The translations under genes were made by a program, and so were the position numbers. From an uncultured Porphyromonadaceae bacterium (lineage in GTDB: Bacteria > Bacteroidota > Bacteroidia > Bacteroidales > Muribaculaceae): 61,667 bases of DNA. The stretch's first letter is position 1; each line of letters starts with the position of its first letter. Below, piece after piece: positions 27,998-36,175 of this stretch. Location: the NCBI GenBank assembly GCA_947174995.1, contig CAMWLC010000010.1:1-61667 (forward strand), given 5' to 3'. Under the pieces are notes generated by a model. It was not told the DNA's origin. It saw only the letters and a list, made by a program, of their open reading frames with translations, and ran no database searches.

Positions 27998-28504
27998 ATG
28001 AACGCAAAACAGACTTTCCGGGCAGCAGTGCTCAACATGCAGAACAATCTTCTTTCTTTCGCCCTAAAGCTGACCCTGGATCGTGAGGAGGCCCGCGACC
28101 TCGTGCAGGAGACCAACCTCAAGGCCCTTAACAACGAAGACAAGTTTGTCGACAACGCCAACTTCAAGGGGTGGATGCTGACAATCATGCGCAACATCTT
28201 CATCAACAATTACCGCAAGGACACGCGCGAGAACACCATCGTGGACACCACCGAGGATTCCTACCACATCAACATGTCGCAGGAGGCCACGGGAGACACC
28301 CCCGAGAGTTGCTACGCCATGTCTGAAATCTCGCAGCTCATCGAGCAGTTTCCCAAAGACTACCGCGACCCCTTCACGATGCACCTTGCCGGATACAAAT
28401 ACGAGGAGATAGCCGATGACCTCACCATGCCCCTCGGCACGGTCAAGAGCCGCATATTCATCACCCGCAAACGCCTGCGCGAAATCCTGAAGGACTACCG
28501 CTGA
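27998..28504 (+). CDS. ECF-family RNA polymerase sigma factor (paralogue)
   Basis: 168 aa from the ATG at 27998, chosen because MNAKQTF aligns with the N-terminus of the paralogue at 19390-19896; an in-frame ATG at 27965 would add 11 residues. Region 2 (ARDLVQETNLKAL, NFKGWMLTIMRNIFINNYRK) and region 4 (AGYKYEEIADDLTMPLGTVKSRIF) are intact. No anti-sigma factor is adjacent. A consensus housekeeping-type promoter drives it and a strong terminator follows, so it is a stand-alone gene. Confidence 0.9.
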   Translation: MNAKQTFRAAVLNMQNNLLSFALKLTLDREEARDLVQETNLKALNNEDKFVDNANFKGWMLTIMRNIFINNYRKDTRENTIVDTTEDSYHINMSQEATGDTPESCYAMSEISQLIEQFPKDYRDPFTMHLAGYKYEEIADDLTMPLGTVKSRIFITRKRLREILKDYR

Positions 28505-28518
28505 ACATATATCACATA

Positions 28519-28559
28519 CTCCCTCCCACAGCAAAATCCGGTGGGAGGGAGAATTTTTT
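28519..28559 (+). terminator. Rho-independent terminator
   Basis: A perfect 11-bp stem CTCCCTCCCAC (28519-28529) / GTGGGAGGGAG (28541-28551) is followed by AATTTTTT. Confidence 0.9.
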
Positions 28560-28686
28560 GTCATTTATCCACACCGGTGCATTGCCTCCGTTGTCACACT
28601 TCATCGGAATGATGACATTTTGCCAATATTGTTAAAAAACATTTAATTTTCCGTCAAAATATTATGAGATTCCGAATAAATTTGCT

Positions 28687-28694
28687 TACCTTTG
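28687..28694 (+). promoter_or_regulatory. Promoter -7 element upstream of the FN3-type secreted protein gene
   Basis: TACCTTTG matches TAnnTTTG, 28 nt before the ATG at 28722. No convincing -33 TTG is at the right distance, so the call is partial. The gap 28560-28686 shows no gene. Confidence 0.45.
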
Positions 28695-28721
28695 CCGTTA
28701 GATAACCAATTTTATTCGCAA

Positions 28722-30641
28722 ATGACTAAAACCTACGCATCATTGCTCGCCTCCGGCGTGCTCATGCTTTCCGGCCTGGCCTACGCCGGAACAGTGCATA
28801 ATCTCCCGCTCCCGGCAGTGACTGCCGATGAGGGAGAGCAGACTGAGCCCCAGACTCCCTACGCTCCCGAAATAGATCTCTATTTCGACATCGTGGATGG
28901 CGAAGGAGTCGTGGTCGGCACCCTCTACGCCCCCACCATGCTCCAGTATGACTGGATGACCGGCGCTCCGGAACGTCCCATCGAGGGCACTATGACGATC
29001 CGCCTCGTAAGAACCTGCTATGAGCTTGATGTCCAGAACGAACTCGTGAAGGAATGGACGGACGTGAAACCCGACCAGAAAATCGAGTGGACCGACAAGA
29101 CCATGGCCATAGGCGAGGCCTGGACCTACCGCGCAATCGCTATCGTGGACGGCAAGGAATCCGATTCCTGGAACGGCACGCTGGGCACATACACCGGTAT
29201 CCGTCCCCTCCCCGTGGAGAACTTCGAGGTGACCGCCGAAATGGGATCCGCTCCCGTGACCGTGACCTTCACAGTACCCGACGGAGTGCTTGATGCCGAC
29301 CTCTTCCCCGACATCAAATACGTACCGCAGCGCGTATACGTCACCCGCCAGTTCCAGGCAGTGGGCGAATGGGACAATTCCGATCCCGAACTCGTATGGC
29401 AGCAGGACAATCCCGCTTTCAACGAGCCTTACACCTTCCTTGACGACAACAATGGCGAGGCCATGCCCGAAGGCACCTACAGCTACAATGTCTTCGTCAC
29501 CTGGCAGTGGGGCACGAGCCTGGAGCAGTCAAAGCGTGTCGGTCTCTTCCTGGACGCTCCCGACACTCCCAAGAACATCAAGGCTGTCGCCGTCGAGGAT
29601 GGCGTAGAGGTGACATGGGATGCCGTCACCGAGCCCAAGGGTGTCGGATTCCTCGACCCCGAATCGGTAATGTATGACGTATACCGCTACTACGGCTACA
29701 ACGACACCGAGCTCGTCGGCGAGGACATCAAGGGAACCTCCTTCCTCGACAATCTCGAAGGCATCGAGAAGCAGATGGAGATACGCTATGAGGTGATGGC
29801 CAAGAACGGTACGGGCTCATCTCCCTGGGCCGGCACGAGCAACGACATCGTGGTTGGTCCCCCGGCTTCCCTCCCCTTCACGGACACCTTCTCCTCTCAG
29901 GACAACTGGGGCAACTACGGATATTCCGATATGCTCTGGAGCCAAACCACCCTTGAGGGCACTGCCTCCTGGATGATCGGCGAGAAAGCCTCCTACTACG
30001 ATGAGAACTGGAATGCCAACTATGTACGCCCCACCGAAAGCAAGGGTCTTGCATACACCACTTTCGCCTCCTATCAGCCCACAGGCGTGATTGCCCTCAC
30101 ATCGGGCGCCATCGACTTCACGGGCCACGATGCAGGTGAGGTGACATTCAGCTACTACACCAACCCCGCAGGTCTCGTAAGCCTCGAAGTGGAGATACTC
30201 TCCGATTTCGATCCCTCGGAGGGAAGCGAGGTATCACCCTATTACGCACCCGCTGAAGGAGTTATCCCCGCCACTACCGACGACTCGAAGACCGCCGTGA
30301 TATGGACCGGTTCCAACAAGGGCGATGCCGAGGGCTGGCAGACCGCTACCGCCAAGTTTGACGGCTTCGGCCCCTACGATAAGATCTACCTGCGCTTCAA
30401 GGCCACCGAGACCGAGGCACCCGCCGACGGCCTCTTCATCCCCGCAGCAGTGCAGTCCGTAACACTTGACGCCACTGACGAGTACAACGCCGTGCAGGGT
30501 CTTGACGCCGAGGCTGTCTCCAGCGAATACTATTCGCTTCAGGGCATCCGTCTGGCCGCACCCGTCAAGGGTCAGCCCGTCATCCGCCGCAGCGTGATGC
30601 CTGACGGTAGCGTGCGCACCGGCAAGGTGATCGTGAAGTAA
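28722..30641 (+). CDS. Secreted FN3-repeat protein with T9SS-like C-terminus
   Basis: The start is the ATG at 28722, which begins a signal peptide (MTKTYASLLASGVLMLSGLAYA). The 639-aa product has at least two fibronectin type III-like segments, one around residues 280-370 (PKNIKAVAVEDGVEVTWDAV), then a jelly-roll-like region at about 380-600 (LPFTDTFSS... ending LRFKAT) resembling choice-of-anchor J domains, and a short C-terminal tail YYSLQGIRLAAP... GKVIVK like T9SS tails in this genome. It has no recognisable catalytic site and is probably surface-displayed. It is followed by its own terminator. Confidence 0.75.
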   Translation: MTKTYASLLASGVLMLSGLAYAGTVHNLPLPAVTADEGEQTEPQTPYAPEIDLYFDIVDGEGVVVGTLYAPTMLQYDWMTGAPERPIEGTMTIRLVRTCYELDVQNELVKEWTDVKPDQKIEWTDKTMAIGEAWTYRAIAIVDGKESDSWNGTLGTYTGIRPLPVENFEVTAEMGSAPVTVTFTVPDGVLDADLFPDIKYVPQRVYVTRQFQAVGEWDNSDPELVWQQDNPAFNEPYTFLDDNNGEAMPEGTYSYNVFVTWQWGTSLEQSKRVGLFLDAPDTPKNIKAVAVEDGVEVTWDAVTEPKGVGFLDPESVMYDVYRYYGYNDTELVGEDIKGTSFLDNLEGIEKQMEIRYEVMAKNGTGSSPWAGTSNDIVVGPPASLPFTDTFSSQDNWGNYGYSDMLWSQTTLEGTASWMIGEKASYYDENWNANYVRPTESKGLAYTTFASYQPTGVIALTSGAIDFTGHDAGEVTFSYYTNPAGLVSLEVEILSDFDPSEGSEVSPYYAPAEGVIPATTDDSKTAVIWTGSNKGDAEGWQTATAKFDGFGPYDKIYLRFKATETEAPADGLFIPAAVQSVTLDATDEYNAVQGLDAEAVSSEYYSLQGIRLAAPVKGQPVIRRSVMPDGSVRTGKVIVK

Positions 30642-30715
30642 AGGAAAACACACAAATGAGAAGGGCTACGCAAGAGTCCTCTCCTACATCCTGCTTCTGA
30701 CTCTCTCCCCCGTTT

Positions 30716-30750
30716 CGGGACAGCCTCACCGGCTGTCCCGATTCTGTTTT
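30716..30750 (+). terminator. Terminator of the FN3-type protein gene
   Basis: A perfect 10-bp stem CGGGACAGCC (30716-30725) / GGCTGTCCCG (30731-30740) is followed by ATTCTGTTTT. Confidence 0.8.
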
Positions 30751-30756
30751 GCAGGG

Positions 30757-30772
30757 ACGTGGCACGCCACGT
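30757..30772. repeat. Intergenic palindrome ACGTGGC-AC-GCCACGT, copy 3
   Basis: A perfect 7-bp stem, same core as 416-431, flanked by GCAGGG before and CTACAT after. Confidence 0.7.
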
Positions 30773-30817
30773 CTACATGACTGTAAGGGAGGCTTCCCCC
30801 CCCCTCAAAAAAACAGT

Positions 30818-30840
30818 AGAGGAGGCCTGAGGCCTCCTCT
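30818..30840. repeat. GAGGAGGC-family palindrome
   Basis: AGAGGAGGCC / GGCCTCCTCT, a 10-bp perfect stem with a TGA loop. It lies in the convergent gap before fabF and shares its arm with 14333-14408, 30891-30911 and 38048-38125. Confidence 0.65.
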
Positions 30841-30855
30841 GCTTGTTTCATGCAG

Positions 30856-30871
30856 ACGTGGCACGCCACGT
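30856..30871. repeat. Intergenic palindrome ACGTGGC-AC-GCCACGT, copy 4
   Basis: Core identical to copy 3, 84 bp away in the same gap, followed by CCCTACA. Confidence 0.7.
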
Positions 30872-30890
30872 CCCTACAAATGTCCGTTGT

Positions 30891-30911
30891 GAGGAGGCAG
30901 CATGCCTCCTC
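30891..30911. repeat. GAGGAGGC-family palindrome next to fabF
   Basis: GAGGAGGCA / TGCCTCCTC, a 9-bp stem with a 3-nt loop, 12 nt past the fabF stop. It may serve as its terminator. Confidence 0.65.
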
Positions 30912-30922
30912 TACGGTGTTGT

Positions 30923-32185
30923 TCAGTCCTTGTACTTCCTGAAGATGATCGAGGCGTTGTGGCCTCCGAAACCGAAGGTGTTGGAGAGCACGGCGTTGAT
31001 GTCGCGCTTCTGCGCCTCGTTGAAGGTGAAGTTCAGATCGTAGTCTATCTCGGGGTCATTGTCTCCCTCCTCATGGTTGATGGTGGGAGGCACGATACCG
31101 TCCTGGATCGCCTTCACGCTGAAGAGTCCCTCAAGCGCACCTGCGGCTCCGAGCAGATGACCCGTCATCGACTTCGTGGAGCTGAGGTTCATCTTGTAAG
31201 CATGGTCGCCGAAGACCTCTTTGATGGCCTTCACCTCGCCACGGTCTCCCACGGGAGTGGAAGTGCCGTGCATGTTGACGTAATCGATGTCCTCGGGCTT
31301 CATGCCGGCGTCACGCAGTGCGTTTTCCATCACCAGACGGGCACCCAGGCCTTCGGGATGGGTGGCCGTGATGTGGTATGCGTCGGCGCTGAGGCCGCCG
31401 CCTACGACTTCCGCATAGATCTTGGCGCCGCGGGCCTTGGCGTGCTCGAGTTCCTCAAGCACGAGGGCAGCAGCACCCTCGCCGATCACGAAACCGTCGC
31501 GCGAGCCGCTGAAGGGACGCGAAGCCCCCTGAGGATCCTCGTTGCGGGTGGAGAGGGCCTTCATGCTGTTGAAGCCTCCCACGCCGGCGGGGAAAACGGC
31601 TGCCTCGGCGCCTCCCGCCACAATCGCGTCGGCCTGGCCGAGACGGATGTAGTTGAAGGCATCGACCAGGGCGTTGTTTGACGACGCGCAGGCCGATACG
31701 GTGGCGAAATTGGGTCCACGGAAACCGTGGTCGATGGAGATGTGGCCGGCAGCGATGTCGGCTATCATCTTCGGGATGAAGAAGGGATTGTATTTGGGTC
31801 CCTGGTCGGCATGCTGCGCATAGTAGCCCGCCTCCTCCTCAAAGGTGTGCAGACCACCGATACCCGCAGCGAAAATCACGCCGACACGGTTCTTGTCGAT
31901 ACCCTCGTTCTCAAGACCGGCGTCCTCGATGGCCTGGTCGGCCGCCTCGAGGGCATACATGGCGTAGAGGTCGAGGGTGCGTAGCTTCTTGCGGTCGAAT
32001 TTTGCCGCAGGATCCCAGTCCTTCACCTCACACGCGAACCGGGTCTTGAACTTCTCGGCATCGAAGTGTGTGATGGGGCCGGCTCCGCTTACGCCTTTCA
32101 CGGCGTTTTCCCACGTCGTCTCGACATCATTGCCAATGGGCGTGAGGGCTCCGAGGCCCGTGACTACAACTCTTTTTAACTCCAT
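30923..32185 (-). CDS. fabF: 3-oxoacyl-[ACP] synthase II (KAS II)
   Basis: Condensing enzyme of fatty-acid elongation. The 420-aa product has the nucleophile C166 in ATVSACASSNNA, and catalytic histidines H306 (MHGTSTPVGD) and H343 (KSMTGHLLGA), in the standard Cys-His-His arrangement. The N-terminus RVVVTGLGALTPIGN is typical. It lies 34 nt downstream of acpP, forming the usual acpP-fabF pair. Confidence 0.96.
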   Translation of the reverse strand: MELKRVVVTGLGALTPIGNDVETTWENAVKGVSGAGPITHFDAEKFKTRFACEVKDWDPAAKFDRKKLRTLDLYAMYALEAADQAIEDAGLENEGIDKNRVGVIFAAGIGGLHTFEEEAGYYAQHADQGPKYNPFFIPKMIADIAAGHISIDHGFRGPNFATVSACASSNNALVDAFNYIRLGQADAIVAGGAEAAVFPAGVGGFNSMKALSTRNEDPQGASRPFSGSRDGFVIGEGAAALVLEELEHAKARGAKIYAEVVGGGLSADAYHITATHPEGLGARLVMENALRDAGMKPEDIDYVNMHGTSTPVGDRGEVKAIKEVFGDHAYKMNLSSTKSMTGHLLGAAGALEGLFSVKAIQDGIVPPTINHEEGDNDPEIDYDLNFTFNEAQKRDINAVLSNTFGFGGHNASIIFRKYKD

Positions 32186-32219
32186 GGCGGTAGGATTTCT
32201 TTTGCCGTCGGAAACTTGC

Positions 32220-32456
32220 TTACGCCTGGTGCGACTCGATGTATGCGATGGCGTCGCCCACGGTGGCGATCTTCTCGGCGTCCTCGTCGGGGATGGTGAT
32301 GCCGAACTCCTTCTCGAACTCCATGATGAGCTCTACGGTGTCGAGCGAATCGGCGCCGAGATCGGTGCTGAAGCTTGCTTCGGGGGTTACTTCCTTCTCG
32401 TCTACAGTGAGCTTGTCTACAATGATGCCCTTTACTCTGGATGCGATGTCAGACAT
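32220..32456 (-). CDS. acpP: Acyl carrier protein
   Basis: 78 aa with the phosphopantetheine attachment site DSL (S37, in [16 protein letters not shown]) and the acidic helical composition typical of ACP. It carries growing acyl chains for FabF, the next gene. Confidence 0.96.
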   Translation of the reverse strand: MSDIASRVKGIIVDKLTVDEKEVTPEASFSTDLGADSLDTVELIMEFEKEFGITIPDEDAEKIATVGDAIAYIESHQA

Positions 32457-32500
32457 GTCTGTTGTGGTTTTTATGTTATACTTAATTTAGTTTCAGACTG

Positions 32501-32508
32501 CAAAGTAA
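32501..32508 (-). promoter_or_regulatory. Probable acpP-fabF promoter -7 element
   Basis: On the - strand this reads TTACTTTG, one base off TAnnTTTG and identical to the element upstream of korA. No well-spaced -33 was seen. Confidence 0.4.
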
Positions 32509-32625
32509 ATCAATTATTTCCAATTACGGAAATTTTTCAGTAAAAAGTGCACAACTTTTTTCATTTTGTGCATCTCTTTTCTTGAAAAACGGCATCTTTG
32601 AGTGTGTTTAAATACATCCGGCCTC

Positions 32626-33561
32626 CTATCGGCGGATATACTTCCGGCCCTTGAGAATGTAAGGTTGCCCGCTTGCAGGAGCGCCAAGCACGCGACCGGA
32701 AAAATCATACATCCCGCCGTCTGGCGCTTCCGATGGCACACGATCTATCCCCGAGCGGTCCTCCCAAGGCTTGCACACGGCATTTTCCGAGCAGAAAAGA
32801 CCCGGACCCTCTTTGGTACGCACAGCCATGAGAGAGAGGTTGATAAGATTGTATGATTTCGTCTCCCGAAGGGCCGGAGTGTCGTGGTCGGGATACAGAA
32901 AAACTCCAAGCTCATTAAACCGACAGCCGATTCCCTCTATGAAAGATGGGTAATTCTCCGGGAAAGTTTCACTTAAATAGGTGAACACCTTAAGAATCAT
33001 GGTATCCGTTTCCACAAAAGTCCAGCAGTTGATCTCAAACATCTCATTATCCGGACCCTTATATTTGACAGGTATATTGAAATCATATAGAGCATCGGGG
33101 AGAGTAGCTGATACATTCCCGGTGTTGTAACGTTCTACGGGGGGAATGCCTTCGGCCTGATAACCGAAATTGCAGTATACAGCCACAAACCTCACCTGCG
33201 GAGCATCATTCATGTCCACTTTACCGTAGTCTTCAAACACCTCCTTTATCATCGGGTCTACATTCACCCTACGGGCGGCCACGTCTTCATAAAGCACTGC
33301 GATCGGCCGTCCGAATACATTCTCGTATCGCTCGTTCACTACATTGCAGTACATGGCGGTAACTCCCTCCTCGGCACTCGGAATCTTCTCAAGGACGAAT
33401 CCGCAAACAAAAGGCTTGACATCACCCTCGGAATCGGCATATTCCCCCTGGTACCACCACTCCTTGCCATCCTCAAGAAACCGCGTATACTCATATATGA
33501 ACTCTGCACGGGCTGAACATGAAAGCGCCAAGGCCCCTATAATCGCAAGCAAATATCTCAT
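32626..33561 (-). CDS. Secreted protein of unknown function, tandem paralogue 1
   Basis: The 311-aa product has a signal peptide (MRYLLAIIGALALSCSARA), then a region of unknown fold. Residues 1 to about 141 are essentially identical to those of the upstream paralogue (33592-34515), while the second half is clearly diverged but still homologous (shared IEGIGC.F.ELGVFL and CKPWEDR.GI). The C-terminus YDFSGRVLGAPASGQPYILKGRKYIRR (27 residues, described by its ends) is a T9SS-like tail that the sister copy lacks. It is the last gene of a four-gene secreted-protein operon. I do not recognise the family. Confidence 0.8.
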   Translation of the reverse strand: MRYLLAIIGALALSCSARAEFIYEYTRFLEDGKEWWYQGEYADSEGDVKPFVCGFVLEKIPSAEEGVTAMYCNVVNERYENVFGRPIAVLYEDVAARRVNVDPMIKEVFEDYGKVDMNDAPQVRFVAVYCNFGYQAEGIPPVERYNTGNVSATLPDALYDFNIPVKYKGPDNEMFEINCWTFVETDTMILKVFTYLSETFPENYPSFIEGIGCRFNELGVFLYPDHDTPALRETKSYNLINLSLMAVRTKEGPGLFCSENAVCKPWEDRSGIDRVPSEAPDGGMYDFSGRVLGAPASGQPYILKGRKYIRR

Positions 33562-33567
33562 ATCCTT
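33149..33567 (-). repeat. Near-identical direct repeat, copy A
   Basis: Matches 34103-34521 at a constant offset of 954 bp, covering the 5' ends of the two paralogous genes. I count about two differences. Confidence 0.85.
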
Positions 33568-33591
33568 ATTCTATTAATTTCCTCTCATTTT

Positions 33592-34515
33592 TTATTCCAT
33601 ACTCTCTATTTTCATTAAAGCCTTGCCGACATCGACAAGCCTATGACCGGATTCATCCTTCCATGTGCATGAAGGTTTTCCGACAGGCTCCTGAACGGCG
33701 GCAGCAGGATAAATCCCCGTACGGTCCTCCCAGGGCTTGCACACGGCATCTTCCGAACAATAGATCTCCGGACCCTCTTTTGCATGCACGGCCATGAGTG
33801 TGGGTTGAAGAAGGTTGTAAGCGCTTGGTTGCAGAGTCTGATCGTTGTTAGGATCCAGGAAAACACCCAGTTCCTCGAACATACAGCCGATGCCCTCTAT
33901 ATATACCGGTTCATAACTGAATCGTATATCAAATCCGAAGGCCTTTAGAAGCATGGTGTCCGTGTCCGCCATACTCCAGTCCTGGATGCATACGTCCTCA
34001 TTATCAACACGTATATAATTTGCGGGTACATTAAATTCGTAAATTATACCGGGATAGTTATCAGGATCATATACGCCATGCGATGACCCTATGGGGGGGA
34101 TACCTTCGGCCTGATAACCGAAATTGCAGTATACAGCTACAAACCTCACCTGCGGAGCATCATTCATGTCCACTTTACCGTAGTCTTCAAACACCTCCTT
34201 TATCATCGGGTCTACATTCACCCTACGGGCGGCCACGTCTTCATAAAGCACTGCGATCGGCCGTCCGAATACATTCTCGTATCGCTCGTTCACTACATTG
34301 CAGTACATGGCGGTAACTCCCTCCTCGGCACTCGGAATCTTCTCAAGGACGAATCCGCAAACAAAAGGCTTGACATCACCCTCGGAATCGGCATATTCCC
34401 CCTGGTACCACCACTCCTTGCCATCCTCAAGAAACCGCGTATACTCATATATGAACTCTGCACGGGCTGAACATGAAAGCGCCAAGGCTCCTATAATCGC
34501 AAGCAAATATCTCAT
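33592..34515 (-). CDS. Secreted protein, tandem paralogue 2 with subtilase-like chimeric tail
   Basis: The 307-aa product has the same signal peptide and first ~141 residues as paralogue 1. The second half is homologous but diverged up to CKPWEDRTGI. The final ~30 residues then do not match paralogue 1. They match the end of the adjacent protease at 34541-36151: GHRLVDVGKALMKIESME here against GYGLVDAYNALMQVESEEY there. The downstream intergenic DNA is also similar. This copy therefore ends in a remnant of the protease gene's 3' end and lacks a T9SS tail, so its export or anchoring may differ. It starts 25 nt after the protease gene. Confidence 0.8.
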   Translation of the reverse strand: MRYLLAIIGALALSCSARAEFIYEYTRFLEDGKEWWYQGEYADSEGDVKPFVCGFVLEKIPSAEEGVTAMYCNVVNERYENVFGRPIAVLYEDVAARRVNVDPMIKEVFEDYGKVDMNDAPQVRFVAVYCNFGYQAEGIPPIGSSHGVYDPDNYPGIIYEFNVPANYIRVDNEDVCIQDWSMADTDTMLLKAFGFDIRFSYEPVYIEGIGCMFEELGVFLDPNNDQTLQPSAYNLLQPTLMAVHAKEGPEIYCSEDAVCKPWEDRTGIYPAAAVQEPVGKPSCTWKDESGHRLVDVGKALMKIESME

Positions 34516-34521
34516 ATCCTT
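34103..34521 (-). repeat. Near-identical direct repeat, copy B
   Basis: Partner of 33149-33567. The high identity of this 5' block, against well-diverged 3' halves, suggests recent gene conversion. Confidence 0.85.
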
Positions 34522-34540
34522 CTATTTTAATATTTCTCTT

Positions 34541-36151
34541 CTAATATTCTTCACTTTCTACTTGCATTAATGCATTGTAGGCATCAACAAGCCCGTAGCC
34601 GTAGATATTACTCCACGCACCTGAAGGCATGTTCTCACTATATGAAACTTTGCCAATTTTTTTTGCAGTCATACACAGGATGTCCCGAACTTCTTCCTCA
34701 CTCAAAAACGGATTCCTGCTCAACAGCAACGCGGCAGTTCCCGCAACATGAGGACATGCCATGGATGTACCATTCTTTCTTCCATATCCATCAGGTATAG
34801 AAGAATAAATATCTGTTCCCGGCGCTACTACATCCAATCCATTGCCATAACAGGAACCTTCATTAATAATACCACGAGAAGTAACATTTCCTACAGCCAG
34901 CACGTCTTCTCTCAAGGCTGGATACACGACTGCACTATCCTTCCACCCTCCTATCACTACGCCATCAATATTATTCAAAGAGTTATTTACCACTTGTGAT
35001 TGGGGTTTATGATTACCCGCGCTAAACACCAACACACAACCCAAACCGCCTCTGCCGAGTGTGGTGGCATTTATTATGGCATCATCGAGTATTTCACTTT
35101 TAGCACATTCCCATGAGCAAGACAGCACATCGGCACCGTTCATCCAAGCCCAGTTTATAGCATCCGCAAACACAACTCCGGAATTGGGAACATAGTCGGG
35201 ATGCACGCTAATCGAGATCAATTGAGCATCGGGTGCAACCCCGGATATTCCTATTCCGTTATTTCGCGCTGCGGCAGCAATCCCGGCACAGTGTGTGCCA
35301 TGAGGTCTGTATGAATTGTTATCTCCGATGTCATACAGGCTACTGGGTGAGACTCCAAAGGTCGCATCATAACTGACTGGATAAAGATTCTGCTCTAAAT
35401 CAGGATGACTCAAATCAATACCAGAATCAATTATGGCTATTTTAATTCCCCAGCCCGTAGAATAATTCCACGCCCTGCTAATGTTGATATCACACCCTGA
35501 AGCATCTTCATTCAGTAAACTCTTCTGTTCGGAACTATGAGCATCATAACTCAACCCATAATCATTATAAGGATTATCAACAATGAAACCGGGACTTACA
35601 GCTTCGAATATACCGGTCTCATGGATGGCATTTGCGACCTCGACCGGATCTGAAGTGTTTGAATCATTCAAACGCACGATATGCCACGCCGGCATGAATT
35701 TATTTTGTCCCGTATCAGTGCAGTCAAAATCCTCAAGAACTTTAAGAAGTGCAGATGAGTCAATTTTATTCGATAATTTAATATTTACATATCCATCGGG
35801 ATACAGCTCCTGACCTTCAGCAGAGATATAACATGGGTAGGTGCGCACACAAGATTGCAATAAAATATCCGTATCACTCGAGCAAAGATTCTTCTCCCCT
35901 TTTTTGCTTCCGTAACTGATCATCTCCTGGGCAATTTCCATTTTATCCTTCCTTTCTTTGGATAGGACCTGTATTCCTCCGGTTTTTTCCGGGAATGCCC
36001 TTACCATTTTATATGGATGCTGTTGAAGAGGAATTCGCTCATTGTTGTAATAATAGTACGACTGAGGAAACACTTTTATGTATCCTGCCAACACGCACAT
36101 GATTAATAATAATACTCGCATAATTAATATTCTTATTTTAGGTTTACACAT
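34541..36151 (-). CDS. Secreted S8 (subtilisin-like) serine protease
   Basis: The 536-aa product has an N-terminal signal (an in-frame ATG at 36121 beginning MRVLLLIMCVLAG is an alternative start), a pro-region of ~190 residues, and the S8 catalytic domain with the full triad: D242 in IAIIDSGIDLSHPDL, H284 in PHGTHCAGIAA and S463 in GTSMACPHVAGTAA. The oxyanion asparagine sits in VFSAGNHK. No T9SS tail is seen; the protein stops right after the catalytic domain (GLVDAYNALMQ). It is AT-rich compared with most of the window and sits 24 nt after the preceding secreted-protein gene. It may process its operon partners, an inference from position. Confidence 0.92.
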   Translation of the reverse strand: MCKPKIRILIMRVLLLIMCVLAGYIKVFPQSYYYYNNERIPLQQHPYKMVRAFPEKTGGIQVLSKERKDKMEIAQEMISYGSKKGEKNLCSSDTDILLQSCVRTYPCYISAEGQELYPDGYVNIKLSNKIDSSALLKVLEDFDCTDTGQNKFMPAWHIVRLNDSNTSDPVEVANAIHETGIFEAVSPGFIVDNPYNDYGLSYDAHSSEQKSLLNEDASGCDINISRAWNYSTGWGIKIAIIDSGIDLSHPDLEQNLYPVSYDATFGVSPSSLYDIGDNNSYRPHGTHCAGIAAAARNNGIGISGVAPDAQLISISVHPDYVPNSGVVFADAINWAWMNGADVLSCSWECAKSEILDDAIINATTLGRGGLGCVLVFSAGNHKPQSQVVNNSLNNIDGVVIGGWKDSAVVYPALREDVLAVGNVTSRGIINEGSCYGNGLDVVAPGTDIYSSIPDGYGRKNGTSMACPHVAGTAALLLSRNPFLSEEEVRDILCMTAKKIGKVSYSENMPSGAWSNIYGYGLVDAYNALMQVESEEY

Positions 36152-36175
36152 GACTCCCTCAAAACTGTACTATTT

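Noticed and set aside
30923-32185. Duplicated KAS gene or polyketide synthase component
   Set aside because: Length, catalytic Cys-His-His and linkage to acpP fit ordinary housekeeping FabF.
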